Source of the DNA: CAZVNZ01 sp964628515 | Lineage (GTDB): Bacteria > Bacillota > Clostridia > Christensenellales > Christensenellaceae | Length of the DNA: 30,948 nt | NCBI GenBank assembly: GCA_964628515.1 | Contig: CAZVNZ010000033.1 | Coordinates: 1-30,948, forward strand | Direction: 5' to 3' | Part shown: positions 23,111 through 29,867 of the stretch, piece by piece | Numbering within the stretch: position 1 is the stretch's first letter | Layout: each line of letters begins with the position of its first letter | The notes under the pieces: generated by a model | What the model was told of the DNA's origin: nothing | Seen by the model: the letters and a program-made list of their open reading frames with translations, nothing else | Databases searched by the model: none | Position numbers and translations under genes: made by a program

Positions 23111-24232
23111 TTATTTTATGCCGATATTTTTTTCTTCTTTGTTGAATACATGAATTTTGTATTCGTTAAATGTAACAAATATTTTTTTGGTATTTTTCAT
23201 ATCAAATTCGTATTGGTTAATGCTATCCGTGTTGGATATTTTTACCGTTGCGGGGAATTCCCCGATTTTGATATGTACAAATACCTCGCTACCCATCATC
23301 TCGGAAACTTCTATTTGTGCAGGAATTGCGTTAGGGTCGCTTTCGTCCACTACGGAAATGTTTTCCGGACGTATACCGCAAATAACATCTTGAGGTTTTT
23401 CGTGGTTTGCACCTAATACTTGCTGTTTGTCTAAGGATAATTTAAAGGTTTTGCCAAATAACTCAATAGCATATTTATCCTCGTTAGCAACAAGTTTTCC
23501 ATCAAAGAAATTAATTTGTGGTGTGCCGATAAACCCTGCAACAAAAACGTTTTGGGGGCAATTAAATACATCGCTTGGTGTACCTATTTGCATAATATAG
23601 CCGTCTTTCATGACTACTATTCTGTCCCCTAATGTCATAGCTTCTGTTTGGTCGTGGGTAACATAGATGAATGTTGTGTTTACACGCTCTCTTAATTTAA
23701 TGATTTCCGCCCTCATTTGATTTCTTAGCTTTGCGTCTAAGTTAGAGAGAGGCTCGTCCATTAAAAAAACTTGGGGATGTCTGACAATGGCTCTACCAAT
23801 AGCCACACGTTGACGTTGTCCGCCGGAGAGTGCTTTTGGCTTTCTTGGAAGATATTCGGTAATATCCAGTATCTCCGCCGCCTCTTTTACCAGCTTGTCG
23901 ATTTCGTCCTTAGGTTTCTTTTTCAGCTTTAGGGAAAACGCCATATTTTCGTAGACTGTCATATGAGGATAAAGCGCATAGTTTTGGAAAACCATTGCAA
24001 TATCTCTGTCTTTGGGGGGAACGTCGTTTACCAGCTTATCGCCAATAAAACATTCGCCTTCGGTAATATCTTCAAGCCCTGCAATCATACGCAGAGTAGT
24101 GGATTTACCGCAACCTGACGGTCCTACGAATACAACAAATTCTTTGTCTGTAATTTCTAAGTTGAAATCATGTACAGCCGTTACGTTTTTGTCGTACACC
24201 TTCTTTACATTTTTGAGTGTTACACTTGCCAT
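23111..24232 (-). CDS. ugpC: Sugar ABC transporter ATPase, MsmK/UgpC type
   Basis: 373 aa, the usual length for MalK-like ATPases. Walker A GPSGCGKST (37-45), Q-loop Gln83, signature LSGGQ (135-139), Walker B VFLMDEP (155-161) and H-loop His193. The C-terminal TOBE regulatory domain (about 235-365) includes GIRPENI. It energises carbohydrate importers such as those for maltose, raffinose or glycerol-3-phosphate. No permease or binding protein is nearby, so it probably serves several transporters, as MsmK/MsmX do. It lies alone behind its own promoter and a structured leader. The ATG has only a weak AGAAGA in front, and a stronger GGAGG (24256-24260) is buried in the last leader hairpin. Confidence 0.93.
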   Translation of the reverse strand: MASVTLKNVKKVYDKNVTAVHDFNLEITDKEFVVFVGPSGCGKSTTLRMIAGLEDITEGECFIGDKLVNDVPPKDRDIAMVFQNYALYPHMTVYENMAFSLKLKKKPKDEIDKLVKEAAEILDITEYLPRKPKALSGGQRQRVAIGRAIVRHPQVFLMDEPLSNLDAKLRNQMRAEIIKLRERVNTTFIYVTHDQTEAMTLGDRIVVMKDGYIMQIGTPSDVFNCPQNVFVAGFIGTPQINFFDGKLVANEDKYAIELFGKTFKLSLDKQQVLGANHEKPQDVICGIRPENISVVDESDPNAIPAQIEVSEMMGSEVFVHIKIGEFPATVKISNTDSINQYEFDMKNTKKIFVTFNEYKIHVFNKEEKNIGIK

Positions 24233-24245
24233 TCTTCTTCGCTCT

Positions 24246-24332
24246 GTACTGTCTGCCTCCGCAAATCAGCACTTGCAGTTAATAACACTGCTTTATGACA
24301 CGTCTCCACAATGCCATACCGCGAGCACACGG
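24246..24332 (-). promoter_or_regulatory. Structured leader RNA upstream of ugpC (four hairpins)
   Basis: On the minus strand four stems follow one another almost without gaps. P1: CCGTG/CGCGG (24332-24328 with 24323-24319). P2: ATGGCA/TGTCAT (24317-24312 with 24300-24295). P3: GCAGT/ACTGC (24291-24287 with 24279-24275). P4: GTGCTG-a-TTTGC / GCAGA-CAGTAC (24272-24246), 11 pairs around GGAG. The ATG is 14 bases further. RNA motifs called malK-I to III have been reported upstream of such ATPases in Firmicutes; I cannot tell whether this is one. A competing coding reading exists: AAAGGAGG, 7 bases, GTG 24330, 36 codons, stop at 24220 inside ugpC. Confidence 0.65.
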
Positions 24333-24452
24333 AATTTCCTCCTTTTTTTTTCGGGAAAAACGCTAAGAAATGGAGTAGCTGTTTTTCCTATATAATTATT
24401 ATTTCAAAAAAGTGAGCTTGCGCCCCTTTGTTTGACGAGGTTAATTGTATTT

Positions 24453-24481
24453 ATCATAGTATATTTTTGGGTGGGTGTCAA
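24453..24481 (-). promoter_or_regulatory. ugpC promoter
   Basis: On the minus strand TTGACA (24481-24476), 17 bases, TATGAT (24458-24453). The transcript would start near 24446, giving a leader of about 214 bases that contains the four-hairpin region. On the plus strand, 24233-24545 shows no gene. Confidence 0.7.
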
Positions 24482-24544
24482 ATATTTTTTTATCTACATC
24501 CTTACAAAAATTTACAAATTGCTTACACATTATGTTAAAACTTA

Positions 24545-24668
24545 TGGTATAATAACATCACCGATAAAAGAAATGTTTATTTTTTTTAAAATCGGTTATA
24601 AATAATATAGGGCATAAAGTAAAGTACGGGTTGCGCCGGATCCGGTTTGTACTTGAAAAATGCTTTAT
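24545..24668 (+). promoter_or_regulatory. Extended -10 promoter and structured leader of the 50-aa ORF
   Basis: TGG-TATAAT at 24545-24553 is an extended -10; the -35 is poor (TTACAC at 24523). The roughly 134-base leader can fold as ACCGAT/ATCGGT (24560-24565 with 24591-24596). A nested stem follows: ATAAAG/CTTTAT (24614-24619 with 24663-24668) enclosing AAGTAC/GTACTT (24622-24627 with 24649-24654), with the self-complementary CCGGATCCGG (24636-24645) in the loop. No known riboswitch is recognised. Confidence 0.55.
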
Positions 24669-24693
24669 AACTACAAAAAAAGGAGGTAGCACT

Positions 24694-24846
24694 ATGAAAG
24701 GCAATGCTAAATGCACAGGTAAGTCCGGCGTGGAAAGATTGTTTGAGCTTTCTAAAAAGGACAACATAGAAAAAGCAATCATAATTGAAAATAACCGAGT
24801 GTATACCTACGGTTACGACCGCTACTACGACAAAAAGTCGAGATAA
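24694..24846 (+). CDS. Small protein of 50 aa, unknown
   Basis: MKGNAKCTGKSGVERLFELSKKDNIEKAIIIENNRVYTYGYDRYYDKKSR-like 50-residue product, given here only as a whole length: N-terminal basic part with one Cys, a helical middle (VERLFELSKKDNIEKAI) and a Tyr-rich basic end. I do not recognise the family. Evidence that it is real: AAAGGAGGTAGCACT before the ATG, a promoter with extended -10 upstream and a strong terminator at 24877-24915 directly after. It is thus a complete single-gene transcription unit. No membrane segment or signal peptide. Confidence 0.65.
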   Translation: MKGNAKCTGKSGVERLFELSKKDNIEKAIIIENNRVYTYGYDRYYDKKSR

Positions 24847-24876
24847 TGTGAGGTTTAATATTGTGATAATTAACTA

Positions 24877-24915
24877 AAAGGCTTTATTGCTAAACTGCAA
24901 TAAGGCTTTTTTTTT
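24877..24915 (+). terminator. Rho-independent terminator
   Basis: A 14-pair stem (AAAGGCTTTATTGC, 24877-24890, with 24897-24910, two G-U pairs, 6-base loop) is followed by a T run to 24915. It ends the transcript of the 50-aa ORF and insulates the PadR operon. Confidence 0.9.
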
Positions 24916-24963
24916 GTCTTTTTTGTGATGATTGCTTAAAACTTGCAGAGCGGTTTAACTTGT

Positions 24964-25041
24964 GTGTGCACACCGGTTTTGACACGCATACTACACCGAT
25001 ATAAATATTACATTGACAGACATAGTAATGTGAGTTATAAT
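24964..25041 (+). promoter_or_regulatory. Promoter region of the PadR operon
   Basis: The main promoter is full consensus: TTGACA (25013-25018), 17 bases, TATAAT (25036-25041). A second candidate lies upstream: TTGACA (24979-24984), 15-16 bases, TATAAA (25000-25005). Possible operators are the inverted repeat ACATT (25010-25014) / AATGT (25027-25031), overlapping the -35 and spacer, and the palindrome GTGTGCACAC (24964-24973). PadR repressors commonly bind such sites at their own promoter; which one is used here is inference. Confidence 0.8.
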
Positions 25042-25060
25042 AGCTTTAGGAGGTGAAGGT

Positions 25061-25390
25061 ATGAGCGAAAATAAAATTACCTCGGATTTGCTAAGAGGGC
25101 ATACGGATACTATGATATTGCGTTTGCTAAGCGAGGAGGACAGGTACGGCTACCAGCTTGTAAAGCTGATTGCAATAAGGTCTAACGGGGAGTACGAGCT
25201 TAAAGAGGCTACCATGTACTCTGCGGTAAAGCGTCTTGAGACGGAGGGGGATATTGAGTGGTACTGGGGAGACGAATCTCAAGGGGGTAGGCGCAAATAT
25301 TTTAAAATTACTAAAAAGGGCAGGGAGACTTATGCTCACAATAAAAGTAATTGGGAATATTCTAAGCGCATATTGGAAAATTTATTATAG
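25061..25390 (+). CDS. PadR-family transcriptional regulator
   Basis: 109 aa, PadR-s1 size. Winged helix: DLLRGHTDTMILRLLSEEDRYGYQLVKLI, then the recognition region EATMYSAVKRLETEGDIEWYWGDESQGGRRKYFKITKKG, with the family's ATxYxxxxRLxxxG and GRRKYYxIT signatures. AGGAGGTG precedes the ATG. It is first in an operon with a HAAS/pentapeptide protein and an ABC exporter and probably represses it until a ligand, often the exported compound, binds. Only 9 bp separate it from the next gene. Confidence 0.95.
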   Translation: MSENKITSDLLRGHTDTMILRLLSEEDRYGYQLVKLIAIRSNGEYELKEATMYSAVKRLETEGDIEWYWGDESQGGRRKYFKITKKGRETYAHNKSNWEYSKRILENLL

Positions 25391-25399
25391 GAGACAGGT

Positions 25400-26266
25400 A
25401 TGAAAGACAAAATAAACGAGTATTTAGAAGATGTTTTTTCCGCTTATAACGGCGTTAAAAGTGTTTTTGAGCTAAAAGAGGATTTACGCCAAGATTTGCA
25501 GGAGCGATATATGGATTTAAAAGGGCAGGGCATGGACGACACTACCGCTTTTGCCCAAACAATAGACAGTATTGGAGATATAGAGCAGACAGTTTTAGAC
25601 ATTGCCAACCTTTCGGGAACGCTGGAAAGACAGCTTGTGGTTAATTTTTCCGCAAAGGATTTACAAGGCAGCGATTTTGCCAAAACTAAGGTTAGCAGCG
25701 GAAAATTTGAGGCAAGCAATTTGGCGGATGCAGATTTTTCCAATGCGGATTTAAGCGGAAGCTCCTTTAAAAGCAGTGATGTAAGCAATGCAAATTTTGA
25801 TGATGCAAACTTAACCGATTGCGTTTTAACCGTGGTTAATTTGTGTGGCTCTAAGTTTAACCGCACCAAACTTGTACGTACAAGTTTTTCAAAATCTGAT
25901 TTATCAAAGGCGGTTTTTAAGGATGTGCAGTTAGTGGATGTTAATTTATCTATGACGCAACTTACGGATGCGGTGTTTGAAAACTGCGTATTTGACGGAG
26001 TAAACTTTAATTATGGGGATTTACGTGGGCTAAAGCTGGAAAATCAGACATTTAAAAATATGAAGTTTTCTAAAGTGGCTTTGGATAATGCTTCTTTTAG
26101 AGGTTCTACCTTTTTAAATGTGTCCTTTACACCGCCCCCTACAATATTTAATAAGTATTACAGGGGCATTAAATCCATAGATTTTGAAGGTGCGGTTATG
26201 GACAAACTTACCTACAACGCACTTAAAGGCATGGGGGTAGATGTAAGTAAAATAACCGTAATATAA
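25400..26266 (+). CDS. HAAS-type N-terminus fused to a pentapeptide-repeat domain
   Basis: 288 aa. Residues 1 to about 70 look like the HAAS / permease-prefix (DUF1700-like) module that usually follows PadR genes (YLEDVF...ELKEDLRQDLQERYMDLKGQGMDDTTAFAQTIDSIGDIEQ). From about 83 to 245 runs a pentapeptide-repeat beta-helix of A(D/N)LXX type (DLQGSDF, ADADFSNADLSGSSF, SNANFDDANLTD, LDNASFRGSTF). Such right-handed helices in Qnr and McbG mimic DNA and shield gyrase; others have different roles. No membrane helix. The HAAS domain normally sits on a membrane protein, so the fusion is unusual. Function unknown; context suggests resistance. Confidence 0.8.
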   Translation: MKDKINEYLEDVFSAYNGVKSVFELKEDLRQDLQERYMDLKGQGMDDTTAFAQTIDSIGDIEQTVLDIANLSGTLERQLVVNFSAKDLQGSDFAKTKVSSGKFEASNLADADFSNADLSGSSFKSSDVSNANFDDANLTDCVLTVVNLCGSKFNRTKLVRTSFSKSDLSKAVFKDVQLVDVNLSMTQLTDAVFENCVFDGVNFNYGDLRGLKLENQTFKNMKFSKVALDNASFRGSTFLNVSFTPPPTIFNKYYRGIKSIDFEGAVMDKLTYNALKGMGVDVSKITVI

Positions 26267-26286
26267 GGTAATACTCTAATATTACC
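26267..26286 (+). promoter_or_regulatory. Intercistronic hairpin after the pentapeptide gene
   Basis: GGTAATA (26267-26273) and TATTACC (26280-26286) form a 7-bp stem directly after the stop codon. No T run follows, so it is more likely an mRNA-processing or stability element than a terminator. Confidence 0.4.
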
Positions 26287-26319
26287 CATGCTATGTTGGC
26301 AAAAACGCAAATACCTAAA

Positions 26320-26363
26320 AGGAGGTTTGTGCCTACATTTATTGTAGCGCACAGCAAAATATG
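26320..26363 (+). promoter_or_regulatory. Ribosome site separated from the ATG by a hairpin (DrrA-like gene)
   Basis: AAAGGAGG ends at 26325, but the ATG is at 26361, 35 bases on. The gap holds a stem: TGTGC-CTACA (26328-26337) pairs with TGTAG-c-GCACA (26343-26353), 10 pairs with one bulged C and a 5-base loop. With the stem folded, 9 bases remain between ribosome site and ATG, which is optimal. This mirrors the arrangement before rfbB. Confidence 0.65.
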
Positions 26364-27212
26364 AATAATTTGGTTATTAAGGTAGAGGGGCTTAAAAAAG
26401 CTTACAAGAATCTACCTGTATTAAAGAATGTAACTTTTGAGGTAGAAAAGGGGAGTGTGTTTGCGCTCCTTGGGGAGAACGGTTGCGGTAAAACTACCAC
26501 CGTACGTATACTAAGCACTCTGCTTAAAAAAGACGGAGGGGAGTGCTTTGTAAACGGCTACGACGTGCAAAAAAGCGCGTTAGAAGTGCGTAAAAGCATA
26601 AGTTTAACAGGGCAATTTTGTGCGGTGGACGAAGTTTTAACAGGTAGAGAAAACCTAATTATGATAGGAAAATTGCGCAATGTAAAAAATCCAAAAGAGG
26701 TGGCGGAGAGTTTACTCGAAAAGTTTGGATTGACAAAAGCGGCGGATAAAAGAACCGCTACCTACTCGGGCGGAATGACACGCAGATTAGACCTTGCTTT
26801 GAGCCTTATTGGCACACCTTCCATAATATTTTTGGACGAGCCTACAACGGGGCTTGACCCAAAAGCAAGAAAAGAGGTTTGGGATGTAATTGCAGGGCTT
26901 GTGCGTGGGGGTACTACCATATTTTTAACCACTCAATATTTGGAGGAGGCAGAACAACTTGCAGACAGAATTGCAATTTTGCACGAAGGCGTAATAATTG
27001 TAAACGACAGTTTAAGCGAGCTTAAAAAGTTGTTGCCTAAGCCTAAAATTGAGTATGTGGAAAAGCAACCCACTTTAGAAGAAGTGTATTTTGCAATTAC
27101 CGAAGGGCATAGCGCTAACCCGCAAAACCAAATGGACAGCAAAAACAAGACTATAAATGATAACAATGTAGATGTATCATCATCATCACCAAAGAAAAAG
27201 GAGGAGAGGTAA
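26361..27212 (+). CDS. ABC exporter ATPase, DrrA-like
   Basis: 283 aa. Walker A GENGCGKTT (38-46), Q-loop Gln85, signature YSGGM (135-139), Walker B IIFLDEP (155-161). LTTQYLEEAEQLADRI has Gln where most ABC proteins have the H-loop His, as is typical of the DrrA (daunorubicin-resistance) subfamily. The last 35 residues are low-complexity, rich in Asn, Ser and Lys (NPQNQMDSKNKTINDNN). It pairs with the permease encoded next; the stop TAA and the permease ATG share one base (27210-27214). Expected to export a hydrophobic drug, peptide or lipid. Confidence 0.93.
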   Translation: MNNLVIKVEGLKKAYKNLPVLKNVTFEVEKGSVFALLGENGCGKTTTVRILSTLLKKDGGECFVNGYDVQKSALEVRKSISLTGQFCAVDEVLTGRENLIMIGKLRNVKNPKEVAESLLEKFGLTKAADKRTATYSGGMTRRLDLALSLIGTPSIIFLDEPTTGLDPKARKEVWDVIAGLVRGGTTIFLTTQYLEEAEQLADRIAILHEGVIIVNDSLSELKKLLPKPKIEYVEKQPTLEEVYFAITEGHSANPQNQMDSKNKTINDNNVDVSSSSPKKKEER

Positions 27213-27988
27213 TGGAAGGCAGTAAAACCCATTTTTTTAGAGAAGTCGGGGTTATGTTTGGACGGACTATCCGCCACATAACTCGTAGCGTGGACACCAT
27301 CATCACCGTTACAATTATGCCCATTGCAATCATGCTTTTGTTTGTGTATGTGCTGGGGGGCGCCATTAACACGGGTAGCGACAATTACGTAAATTATTTA
27401 CTTCCGGGCATTTTGCTTATGGCTATTGCCACCGCAAGTTCCTACACCGCATACAGGTTGTTTATGGACAAAACCAAGGGGATTTTTGATAGATTTAATT
27501 CCATGCCCATAGCCCCTTCCTCGCCTTTGTGGGGGCATGTGCTTACTTCTGTGGTGTCTACGGGAATTTCTTTGCTTATTATTGTGATTATTGCGCTTTT
27601 TATGGGCTTTAAGCCTCGGGCAAATATTTTGGAATGGTTTTGTGTGGTGGGCATACTTGCTTTATTTACCTTATGTTTAACATGGATTGCTTTAATTGCC
27701 GGGCTTGGTGCTAAAACCGCTGACGGCGCAGGGGCGTATTCTTACCCCATTATGTTTTTGCCCTTTGTAAGCTCCGCTTTTGTGCCAACCGAAACTATGC
27801 CTTATGCTTTAAGGGTGTTTGCGGAAAATCAACCTGTTACTTTTATTGTTGATGGTATACGCTCTTTACTGAATGGAGAGGCTGTAAGTGCGGACGTTTG
27901 GTATGCGGTTTTGTGGTGCGTGGGTATTTTGGTTGTTGCCTTTTTACTTGCAATGTGGGTATATAAGCGGAAAATTACCAAGGCGTAG
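27212..27988 (+). CDS. ABC-2 type permease, DrrB-like
   Basis: 258 aa with six predicted membrane helices. It has the family's features: N-terminal ITRSVDTIITVTIMPIAIMLLFVYVLGGAI, LLPGILLMAIATAS, the cytoplasmic KGIFDRFNSMPIAPSS coupling region, FVSSAFVPTETMP before the last helices, and NQPVTFIVDGIRSLL. It forms the channel with the DrrA-like ATPase. Last gene of the operon; no terminator is visible in the 79-bp gap to the convergent Fpg-like gene. Confidence 0.92.
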   Translation: MEGSKTHFFREVGVMFGRTIRHITRSVDTIITVTIMPIAIMLLFVYVLGGAINTGSDNYVNYLLPGILLMAIATASSYTAYRLFMDKTKGIFDRFNSMPIAPSSPLWGHVLTSVVSTGISLLIIVIIALFMGFKPRANILEWFCVVGILALFTLCLTWIALIAGLGAKTADGAGAYSYPIMFLPFVSSAFVPTETMPYALRVFAENQPVTFIVDGIRSLLNGEAVSADVWYAVLWCVGILVVAFLLAMWVYKRKITKA

Positions 27989-28067
27989 CAGTGTGCTTAA
28001 TATTACATACTTTTGTGGGAGCTTTTATATTGGTGGGAGCATCCCTAAGGCATGGAAGTTTAAAGTG

Positions 28068-28883
28068 CTACATACTTTGGCAGGCGGGGCAAAAATACAC
28101 ATTGCCCCCCATATATGCCTGTTTTACAATGCCACCGTTGCATTTTGGGCAGGGGTTTGAGTGGGTTTTTGCACTTAGTATGGTGGAGTAGCCACCTTGT
28201 TTACCGTATATATTCTTTTCCGTATCCCTTCCACCTTGTGCCGTCATTTCTTTTAAGGTGGAAATTGTACTGTTATAAAGTATTTCTGTTTGTGCGTCCG
28301 TTAGTGTATTTACCTTCTTTTTAGGATGCATACCGGCATTAAACAGTATATCTTGCAAACAGCCGTTGCCAAGACCGGGCAAACGTTGTTTGGTGGCAAG
28401 CAAGCCTTTTAGCGAGAGGCTTTTTTCTCCCTCAGCTATTAGATTTTTGAAGTGCTGTATACTAAACTCTTGTGTAAATACCGAGGGTTTTTCTTTTGTT
28501 ACAAGGTAGTAGGGGTTTTGGTTTTCACCTTTTTCAAATGCCCATATGCCACCGTACATTTGTATTGTACACACTATACTGTTGCCGTCGTCAAACTCTA
28601 TATGTAGTTGGTGTTTTTCGGGAATTTTTGTTGTATACCTAATGTTTGTGCCGTCTCCAAATAAAATACGCATGTTTTCGGCACTTATTTCCACTAAGCC
28701 TGCTAAGGAATACACGTCATCTATTTTTAGTCCTGTAAGCATTTGAGAGTAGTCTTTTGGGTCGCCGCTAAAAAAGGCAAAGCCGTGAGGGGTTTTGCCT
28801 GCTATTACTTTTGTTATTGTTTTGCCTACTAATTCTGCTTTTAGTTGGCAGGATATTACTGTGCTTTCGGGAATTTCTAACAT
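28068..28883 (-). CDS. Fpg/Nei-like protein lacking the catalytic N-terminal proline
   Basis: 271 aa with the Fpg/Nei architecture. It has an N-terminal domain, a helix-two-turn-helix region (LKGLLATKQRLPGLGNGCLQDILFNAGMHP, about 158-186) and a zinc finger CPKC...CPAC (Cys245, 248, 265, 268). Canonical Fpg starts MPELPE and uses Pro as nucleophile; here it is MLEIPE, with Leu in that place and Glu3 kept. The usual RRGKYL lysine region and the zinc-finger Arg (GRGT) are also not seen (MGGNVYF). It may bind damaged DNA without the normal lyase chemistry, or belong to a distinct clostridial Fpg-like group. AGGAGA precedes the ATG. Confidence 0.8.
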   Translation of the reverse strand: MLEIPESTVISCQLKAELVGKTITKVIAGKTPHGFAFFSGDPKDYSQMLTGLKIDDVYSLAGLVEISAENMRILFGDGTNIRYTTKIPEKHQLHIEFDDGNSIVCTIQMYGGIWAFEKGENQNPYYLVTKEKPSVFTQEFSIQHFKNLIAEGEKSLSLKGLLATKQRLPGLGNGCLQDILFNAGMHPKKKVNTLTDAQTEILYNSTISTLKEMTAQGGRDTEKNIYGKQGGYSTILSAKTHSNPCPKCNGGIVKQAYMGGNVYFCPACQSM

Positions 28884-28906
28884 TATTGTGTGTCTCCTGT
28901 TGTTTT

Positions 28907-28993
28907 TGGTTGTATTACTTTCTTTACGTTTTGTGTTGTTCTCTATGCTTTTTGTGTTATGCTCTTTGCATTTGGCTACATTACCCTCTTTGC
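28907..28993 (-). repeat. Degenerate 21-bp tandem repeats between parB and the Fpg-like gene
   Basis: About four imperfect units. On the minus strand, GCAAAGAGCATAACACAAAAA (28969-28949, 21 bases), GCATAGAGAACAACACAAAAC (28948-28928) and GTAAAGAAAGTAATACAACCA (28927-28907) align. A 24-bp version lies at 28993-28970. The spacer 28884-29004 is otherwise empty. The period is a multiple of three and one frame stays open, but no start codon occurs in it. Confidence 0.55.
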
Positions 28994-29004
28994 GCTTGTT
29001 ATTA

Positions 29005-29865
29005 TCATTTTGCGTTTTTTGTTATAAAATCGTAAATTTGCTCTAACTGCTCTTTATTGTAATACTCTATGGAGATTTTCCCTTTGTTGAAGTCTCCTAA
29101 AATACTAACCTTTGTTTCAAGGGCAACGGATAACTCTTCTTGTGCTTGGAGTATCTCTTTTGGTATGTACTTTTTTTCCTTGGATTTTTGCTCTTTTTGG
29201 GTTATTAGCCCTTTAATATATTTTTCCGTCTGGCGCACGGATAATTCTCTTAATGTAATTGCGCTTGCCGCTTTAAACATCTTTTCTTTGCTGTCTAAGG
29301 CAAGTAGTGTTCTTGCATGTCCTGCGCTTAGTTTGTCCTGCTCAATTAGAGTTTTTATTTCCTCGGGTAGGTATTGCAGTCTTACTAAGTTTGCTATGGC
29401 ACTTCTGGATTTCCCCACTCGCTTTGCCACTTCTTCTTGGGTAAAGCCAAACTCTTCCATTAATTCCTTTAGTGCCGTGCTTTGCTCTATTGCGTTTAAG
29501 TCCTCTCTTTGGATATTTTCTATTAATGCAAATTCTTTTGCATCCTGCTTGGATAGAGATTTTACAAGGACGGGTACAGTCTTTAGTTGTGCCATTTTTG
29601 CCGCTCTAAAACGTCTCTCCCCTGCTACTATTGTGTATCTGTCTTTATTTTCAACCACTATTAAGGGTTGCATTATTCCGTGCACCGCAATAGATTGGCT
29701 TAACTCCTTTAGTTTTTCTGCATCAAACTTCTTTCGTGGCTGGTTTACATCGTTGTCTATCAGTAAAATATCCACTTCCAATACGGATACACCCCTTACG
29801 TTATCTACATCAACATCACTAATTAAGGCATTTAGCCCTTTGCCTAACCCTCTTTGCGGTTTCAT
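29005..29865 (-). CDS. parB: Chromosome partitioning protein ParB/Spo0J
   Basis: 286 aa CTPase that binds parS and slides as a clamp. RGLGKGLNAL N-terminus, the CTP-binding GERRFR at 82-87, ENIQREDLNAIE (116-127), the helix-turn-helix FTQEEVAKRVGKSRSAIANLVRL (141-163) and a C-terminal dimerisation part. Two bases separate it from the end of parA, so both are on one transcript. I found no 16-bp parS palindrome (TGTTTCACGTGAAACA type) by eye in the window. Confidence 0.95.
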   Translation of the reverse strand: MKPQRGLGKGLNALISDVDVDNVRGVSVLEVDILLIDNDVNQPRKKFDAEKLKELSQSIAVHGIMQPLIVVENKDRYTIVAGERRFRAAKMAQLKTVPVLVKSLSKQDAKEFALIENIQREDLNAIEQSTALKELMEEFGFTQEEVAKRVGKSRSAIANLVRLQYLPEEIKTLIEQDKLSAGHARTLLALDSKEKMFKAASAITLRELSVRQTEKYIKGLITQKEQKSKEKKYIPKEILQAQEELSVALETKVSILGDFNKGKISIEYYNKEQLEQIYDFITKNAK

Positions 29866-29867
29866 AA

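Noticed and set aside
28884..29004. N-terminal extension of the Fpg-like protein through the 21-bp repeats
   Set aside because: The frame is open but has no ATG, GTG or TTG, and AGGAGA fits the ATG at 28883.
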